In this document: positions 9,986-14,800 of the stretch, one piece after another
Position numbering within the stretch: position 1 is the stretch's first letter
Layout of the letters: each line of letters opens with the position of its first letter
Assembly (NCBI GenBank): GCA_903879975.1
Contig: CAIRNL010000153.1
Span: forward strand, 1 to 14,800
Source of the DNA: an uncultured Chloroflexota bacterium
GTDB taxonomy: Bacteria > Chloroflexota > Anaerolineae > Caldilineales > Caldilineaceae
Length of the DNA: 14,800 nt
Reading direction: 5' to 3'
Translations under genes and position numbers: made by a program
The notes under the pieces: model-generated
The model's database searches: none
Told to the model about the DNA's origin: nothing
The model's input: only the letters and a program-made list of their open reading frames with translations

Positions 9986-10008
9986 CTACGACGCCGCTAT
10001 TATACAAT
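9978..10008 (+). promoter_or_regulatory. Sigma-70-type promoter for the nicotinate phosphoribosyltransferase gene
   Basis: TTGACG at 9978-9983 is a 5/6 match to the -35 consensus. The -10 could be TATACA at 10001-10006 (17-bp spacer) or TACAAT at 10003-10008 (5/6 match, 19-bp spacer). The start would be near 10013, giving a leader of about 85 nt. The -35 sits in the inverted repeat at 9970-9985. Confidence 0.5.
9999..10004 (-). promoter_or_regulatory. -10 box for the small ORF/metalloenzyme transcript
   Basis: On the minus strand this is a perfect TATAAT. No clear -35 is found at 16-18 bp upstream. Transcription would start near 9992, leaving a leader of about 63 nt before ATG 9929. It shares its A/T-rich block with the opposed promoter of the nicotinate phosphoribosyltransferase gene. 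Confidence 0.45.
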
Positions 10009-10044
10009 AACTAGCGTTGGAATCTTGCCGGTTCGCTGGCGTCA

Positions 10045-10069
10045 TGCGTCATCGGCAGGGAATGACGTA
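10045..10069 (+). repeat. Inverted repeat in the leader of the nicotinate phosphoribosyltransferase gene
   Basis: CGTCAT at 10047-10052 and ATGACG at 10062-10067 are perfect inverted arms nine bases apart. In RNA the stem extends by a G-U and a U-A pair to 10045/10069. A second CGTCAT copy sits at 10040-10045, giving alternative pairing. It ends 12 bases before the ribosome binding site. It may be an operator (21-bp footprint) or a leader hairpin; I recognise no known riboswitch here. Confidence 0.4.
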
Positions 10070-10081
10070 TCCGCATCACGC

Positions 10082-10089
10082 AGGAAAGG
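10082..10089 (+). promoter_or_regulatory. Ribosome binding site that sets the nicotinate phosphoribosyltransferase start
   Basis: AGGAAAGG lies seven bases before ATG 10097. The frame stays open far upstream to 9716, so this site is the main reason for choosing 10097, along with the predicted transcription start near 10013. Confidence 0.7.
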
Positions 10090-10096
10090 CCAGGCC

Positions 10097-11659
<1,563 letters not shown>

Positions 11660-11664
11660 CGCAA

Positions 11665-11695
11665 CGGGCGCTCGACCTTTTCAGTCGAGCGCCCG
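11665..11695. terminator. Strong hairpin between convergent genes, probable bidirectional terminator
   Basis: CGGGCGCTCGAC (11665-11676) pairs perfectly with GTCGAGCGCCCG (11684-11695), a 12-bp stem with a seven-base loop. It begins five bases after the nicotinate phosphoribosyltransferase stop and lies 43 bp from the end of the CBS gene on the other strand. There is no run of T after the stem on either strand, so it is not a textbook intrinsic terminator; placement strongly suggests an end-of-transcript role for both genes. Confidence 0.7.
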
Positions 11696-11737
11696 CGCGC
11701 AATACCCCAGAACAGGAACAGGAGAGGAGGTATTCGC

Positions 11738-12163
11738 TTATTCTTCGGACCAGGACTCTACGACCAATCGGAAGATATCACTCTCGGTGATCATCCCGAC
11801 GGCCTGGCCATTGCGCACGGCCGGCAAGCCGCTCACCTGGTACTCCAGCATGCGTTCGGCTGCTTCCTGGATGGTTGCGCTCGGGCTGATGGTAATTGGC
11901 GAGTAGGTCATGGCCTCGCGTACTGTGCGCTGGGTCAGCAGGATGCGTGTTGCTTCGTCCGCTTCCTCCACGGAGACCGGCACGTGACGCAAAATGTCAC
12001 TATATGTGATGATGCCAATGAGTTCGCGGTCGACCACCGGCAGGCGCCGCACCTCGTTCTCGATCATCAGCGCATAGGCATCGGCTAGGCTTGCGTCTGG
12101 CGCAACGACAATCACATTCTCGCTCATCCAATCCTGGACTTCGGTCAGGTGACGCTTGATCAT
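11738..12163 (-). CDS. Two-CBS-domain protein
   Basis: This 141-aa protein is almost entirely a pair of CBS repeats (a Bateman module), which usually binds adenine nucleotides and senses energy or redox state. CBS1 covers about 8-62 (VQDWMSENVIVVAPDASLADAYALM...RRLPVVD...GIITYSDILR). CBS2 covers about 80-136 (TVREAMTYSPITISPSATIQEAAERM...SGLPAVRNGQAVGMITESDIFR). No effector domain is attached, so it probably acts on a partner. Frame-opening ATG 12178 was rejected in favour of ATG 12163 because a perfect GGAGG lies six bases upstream. It follows the universal stress protein gene by 24 bp and is the last gene of the minus-strand run. The ligand is unknown. Confidence 0.9.
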   Translation of the reverse strand: MIKRHLTEVQDWMSENVIVVAPDASLADAYALMIENEVRRLPVVDRELIGIITYSDILRHVPVSVEEADEATRILLTQRTVREAMTYSPITISPSATIQEAAERMLEYQVSGLPAVRNGQAVGMITESDIFRLVVESWSEE

Positions 12164-12169
12164 GAGGAG

Positions 12170-12174
12170 CCTCC
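12170..12174 (-). promoter_or_regulatory. Ribosome binding site that sets the CBS-protein start
   Basis: GGAGG on the minus strand, six bases upstream of ATG 12163. It lies inside the longer reading frame that opens at ATG 12178, which therefore is not the likely start. Confidence 0.75.
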
Positions 12175-12187
12175 ACATCGATTCTGC

Positions 12188-13579
12188 TCAGGACGATCGA
12201 ATGCGAACCAACAGGACGGATTGCTCCGCATAGCGCACAATCGTGTTGGCGATACTGCCCGGGAAGTGACCGGGGCTGGACTCGCTGCCGACAACTACCA
12301 AATCATAGTCTCCATCGCGCACGCGCTGCAAGATGACTTCAGGAACCGAGCCCGGCTGCAGGATGATGGACGAGCGATTGAACCCGTACGCCTCGATCTT
12401 GCGCTCCCATTCGTGCAGCATGGTCGACAGTCGCGTGCCCTGGGAGAGCGCGATCTCGACATCGATAGTGGTCGTCGATTCTGGCGAAAGGTAAGGGGCC
12501 GCCGACGGTGGCATGACGTGGAGCAGGTCAAGGCTAGCGCCAGTCACTTGAGCAAACTGTGCGCCCACAGAGACGACGGCCTCATCCTCGACACCGGCGC
12601 AGAGCAGCACGCGACGGAAGATGTGGCGGTTGCCCTTGACGAGGAGGACCGTACTCGCCGCTTCCTGTACCAAGCGATGAGCGGTCGGGCCGACCGCCTG
12701 AGCACTGCCAGCGCCGCGATCGGAAAAGGCGCCGACCACGAGCAGATCGACCGGATGTTTCTGCAAGTGTTGGAGGAGAACCTCGTCAGGATAACCGACC
12801 AGCGGCAACACCTCCGGCTTCGGATCGAGATTGGCGACAAGGTTCAAGGTCTCCTTCATCATGCGCTGGGCCTGGCTTGCGCCCTCTCGACCAGAAGTCG
12901 TGACGAGTACCCCCAGCTTGCCACCGAAAGCAGCCTGTAATTCGCCGGCCAGGGAGACGGCACGCTGGCTAAAAGCCGAGCCATCGGTCACCACTGCAAT
13001 GCTCAGGTTTGTGCCCTTGCCCAGCGCAGAGGCCAACTTCTCGCCGGCAGTCTTGACCACTGCCGCATTTTCAGGGCGCAGCAGCAGTACGGGCACTGAG
13101 GCGCCACGCAACACGCGCTCGGCCACGCTACCCATCACGAGCCGGCTCAGTCCAGAGCGGCCATGTGTAGCCATGGCGACCAGGCTCACCGCTTCCTCGT
13201 TGGCATATTGCACAATACGCTGCGCCGGGTCGCCGAAATGTGCTTCGAGCTTGACCATGTAGCCCATCTCGTGCAGGCGGTCGGCCTCGGGTCGCATCTC
13301 GGCAATCAGACCTTCGCGTGCGGACTGCATCTCATGCTCGACTTCGACGTAACCGCGTTCGACCGCGCTGCTGTACGTTTCGTAGGAGCCGGTGAGTGGA
13401 TAGTTCCCCACCAGCATATCGCGGGGGGAGGAGACCTCCAGCGGCATGCTAGGTGGCGGTGCGACGCGCAACAAGACAAGCGCAACATCGCGCGGATCGA
13501 AGAAATCCAGCACGACACGCATGATCTGCCGGCTGAAGTCGGAGCCGTCTAGCGGTATCAAGACTTTGCGCTTTATCAT
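12188..13579 (-). CDS. Universal stress protein with three tandem UspA-like domains
   Basis: This 463-aa protein contains three consecutive UspA folds; most family members have one or two. Domain 1 (about 1-169) starts KVLIPLDGSDFS and has the nucleotide motif A137-T-H-G140-x9-G150-S151 (THGRSGLSRLVMGSVAERVL), close to the ATP-binding G-2x-G-9x-G-S/T signature. Domain 2 (about 191-316) starts LSIAVVTDGSAFSQRAVSLA and ends VVGAFSDRG...TAHRLVQEAASTVLLVKG, a degenerate binding loop. Domain 3 (about 320-461) starts RRVLLCAGVEDEAVVSVGAQFA and ends VVVGSESSPGHFPGSIANTIVRYAEQSVLLVRI, with a shortened loop. Probably only domain 1 binds ATP; this is inference. No membrane segment or signal peptide is seen. 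The start has AGGGGG five bases upstream. Gaps are 22 bp from the PyrD-like gene and 24 bp to the CBS gene, indicating an operon. Confidence 0.9.
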   Translation of the reverse strand: MIKRKVLIPLDGSDFSRQIMRVVLDFFDPRDVALVLLRVAPPPSMPLEVSSPRDMLVGNYPLTGSYETYSSAVERGYVEVEHEMQSAREGLIAEMRPEADRLHEMGYMVKLEAHFGDPAQRIVQYANEEAVSLVAMATHGRSGLSRLVMGSVAERVLRGASVPVLLLRPENAAVVKTAGEKLASALGKGTNLSIAVVTDGSAFSQRAVSLAGELQAAFGGKLGVLVTTSGREGASQAQRMMKETLNLVANLDPKPEVLPLVGYPDEVLLQHLQKHPVDLLVVGAFSDRGAGSAQAVGPTAHRLVQEAASTVLLVKGNRHIFRRVLLCAGVEDEAVVSVGAQFAQVTGASLDLLHVMPPSAAPYLSPESTTTIDVEIALSQGTRLSTMLHEWERKIEAYGFNRSSIILQPGSVPEVILQRVRDGDYDLVVVGSESSPGHFPGSIANTIVRYAEQSVLLVRIRSS

Positions 13580-13601
13580 GATCGCCCCCTCAGGACCACA
13601 C

Positions 13602-14621
13602 CTACCGCAGCAGAACGCCAGTCGGATCGTACTTCCAGGATTGTAAGACTTTCATGTAATTGGCACGCTCAAACGCCGCCGGCTCGGCAACATTGCGTTG
13701 GCTCATGCTGCCGCACGCCTGCTGAATAGAGTCGTACTCGTGTTCCTCGAGCCAACGCGCCACTTCCTGTACGATCAGGCCGATCCGCTGCACGCCATTG
13801 CGCAACAGTTCGGACGCCATCATCGTGGCGTTGGCACCGGCCATGACGGCCTTGAGCACATCCTCATAGGTGTGGATGCCGCTCGTAATGGCGAAGTCCA
13901 CCGGCACCTTACCGTGCAGGATCGAGATCCAGCGCAGCGGCAAGCGCAGTTCCCAGGCACTGGAAAGCGCCAGGTTGGGCACAACTTCCAGGCGTTCCAG
14001 GTCGAAATCGGGCTGGTAAAAACGGTTGAACACTACCAGACCATCGGCGCCGGCCTTGGACAGGCGCATCGCCATGTTGGCAAAGGAGCTGAAATAAGGC
14101 CCGACCTTGATGGCCAGCGGGATGGAGATATTGGCCTTGACGTCGTGGACGACGTCAAGATACATCTGCTCCACCTCGCTGCCGGGCATGGCCGGGTCGG
14201 TGGGGATGTAATAGATATTGAGTTCCAGGGCATCGGCGCCCGCCTCCTGGATCATGCGCGCGTATTCGATCCAGCCACCAGTCGACACGCCGTTGAGGCT
14301 ACCAATGATTGGGATAGAAAGGCTGCCTTTGGCGTGGCGGATCAGGTCGAGATAAGCGTGCGGCCCGACGTTGTAGCTATCCATCTCCGGAAAGTAGTCG
14401 AGTGCCTCCGCAAAGCTCTCGGCGCCGTAGGAAAGATAGTGATCGAGCAAGTGACTCTCGCCCACGATCTGCTCTTCAAAAAGCGAGTACATGACAATGG
14501 CGGCTGCGCCGGCATCTTCCATCCGCTTGAGTTTGTCCAGGCTGTCGGACAGCGGTGAAGCCGAGGGAACGACCGGGTGCTTCAGTTTCAATCCCAGGTA
14601 ATTGGTAGACAGGTCAACCAT
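13602..14621 (-). CDS. Dihydroorotate dehydrogenase-like flavoprotein (non-canonical PyrD family)
   Basis: This 339-aa protein has the FMN-binding TIM-barrel layout of the DHOD family: MVDLSTNYLGLKLKHPVVPSASPL at the start, IIGSLNG (105-111), GADALELN (128-135), LAIKVGP (169-175, K172), GADGLVVFNRF (191-201) and the phosphate-binding end FAITSGIHTYEDVLKAVMAGANATMMAS (243-270). True DHODs carry N-x-S-C-P-N (class 1) or a catalytic serine (class 2). Here the equivalent stretch is N135-I-Y-Y-I-P, so the catalytic Cys/Ser is missing. It is therefore probably not the pyrimidine enzyme but the 'DHOD-like' paralogue group of unknown reaction. ATG 14621 is supported by GGAGG eight bases upstream; the frame is open to 14753 but that part overlaps the preceding gene. 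First complete gene of the minus-strand run. Confidence 0.85.
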   Translation of the reverse strand: MVDLSTNYLGLKLKHPVVPSASPLSDSLDKLKRMEDAGAAAIVMYSLFEEQIVGESHLLDHYLSYGAESFAEALDYFPEMDSYNVGPHAYLDLIRHAKGSLSIPIIGSLNGVSTGGWIEYARMIQEAGADALELNIYYIPTDPAMPGSEVEQMYLDVVHDVKANISIPLAIKVGPYFSSFANMAMRLSKAGADGLVVFNRFYQPDFDLERLEVVPNLALSSAWELRLPLRWISILHGKVPVDFAITSGIHTYEDVLKAVMAGANATMMASELLRNGVQRIGLIVQEVARWLEEHEYDSIQQACGSMSQRNVAEPAAFERANYMKVLQSWKYDPTGVLLR

Positions 14622-14629
14622 GGGTAATG

Positions 14630-14634
14630 CCTCC
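14630..14634 (-). promoter_or_regulatory. Ribosome binding site that sets the PyrD-like start
   Basis: AAAGGAGG on the minus strand ends eight bases before ATG 14621. It decides against the longer in-frame opening at 14753, whose translation lacks family similarity and runs over the end of the upstream gene. Confidence 0.75.
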
Positions 14635-14713
14635 TTTGGCAAGTGCGTCCTTGAAGGGATCTGCTGCGGAACCTGCGTGAGCCGTCGGGACAGCGCCCGG
14701 CCACGCTGCACAC

Positions 14714-14800
14714 TCATACCGGCTCTGCTGCAAGATATTCCAAATCCTTCCAACGCATAGCAATCATTGCCTGTGCCTCGGCAATCAACGCTTCCGACGC
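14714..14800 (-). CDS. C-terminal 28 codons of an upstream gene (possibly NifJ-type pyruvate:ferredoxin oxidoreductase)
   Basis: Reading from the right edge on the minus strand, an open frame gives ASEALIAEAQAMIAMRWK followed by DLEYLAAEPV and a TGA at 14714-14716. Its helical A-E-A-Q...R-W...Y-L-A character looks like a genuine protein tail, and it stops 92 bp before the PyrD-like start on the same strand. A similar Ala/Glu-rich AQ...RW.xxxLA ending is what I recall for NifJ-type pyruvate:ferredoxin (flavodoxin) oxidoreductases, and DHOD-like genes are often found beside nifJ. Both points are from memory and the fragment is too short to prove it. The gene continues beyond the window. Confidence 0.5.
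   Translation of the reverse strand, partial: ASEALIAEAQAMIAMRWKDLEYLAAEPV

Noticed and set aside
9716..10096. In-frame 5' extension of the nicotinate phosphoribosyltransferase
   Set aside because: It overlaps the metalloenzyme and the predicted promoter, and ATG 10097 has a strong ribosome binding site and the standard family N-terminus.
12149..12940. A 263-codon plus-strand frame opposite the universal stress protein
   Set aside because: It is antisense to a clear three-domain UspA gene and has no motif of its own.

Overview
The window reads as chromosomal DNA from a GC-rich bacterium. The mix of families (PcrA with a Tudor tail, a short cap-reduced phosphomutase-like metalloenzyme, multi-domain universal stress proteins, a PyrD-like flavoprotein) and the coding style fit a member of the Chloroflexota (Anaerolineae/Caldilineae-like). 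That placement is inference; there is no rRNA or tRNA gene here to fix it.

Layout, left to right. (1) 1-3933, plus strand: the 3' end of the ribosome-assembly GTPase gene rsgA, a complete UvrD/PcrA helicase, and an AI-2E/PerM-family membrane protein, closely spaced and probably co-transcribed. (2) 3975-5186, plus: a class C beta-lactamase-like serine hydrolase (family VIII esterase type). (3) 5228-6226, minus: a solitary beta-class DNA methyltransferase of visibly lower GC, with no restriction gene beside it. (4) A 326-bp divergent spacer with an extended -10 promoter on each side, then on the plus strand a type I mannose-6-phosphate isomerase (manA) and an MFS transporter. (5) 8860-9929, minus: an alkaline-phosphatase-superfamily metalloenzyme preceded by a likely 46-codon small gene coupled to it by a TGATG stop/start overlap. 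(6) A compact divergent control region (about 9930-10096) with overlapping opposed promoters and two inverted repeats, then a 520-aa nicotinate phosphoribosyltransferase on the plus strand, ended by a 12-bp hairpin. (7) 11738-14800, minus: an operon-like run read from the right edge: the last 28 codons of an unidentified protein (possibly a NifJ-type pyruvate:ferredoxin oxidoreductase), a dihydroorotate-dehydrogenase-like flavoprotein lacking the usual catalytic Cys/Ser, a triple-domain universal stress protein, and a two-CBS-domain protein.

Functionally most of the window is housekeeping: ribosome maturation, DNA repair, sugar-phosphate interconversion and NAD salvage. No mobile element, CRISPR array, prophage or obvious defence island is visible. 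The less understood parts are the small ORF plus metalloenzyme pair, the PyrD-like/USP x3/CBS cluster, and the orphan methyltransferase. I found no clear case for an entirely new system; these are the best candidates for a second look.
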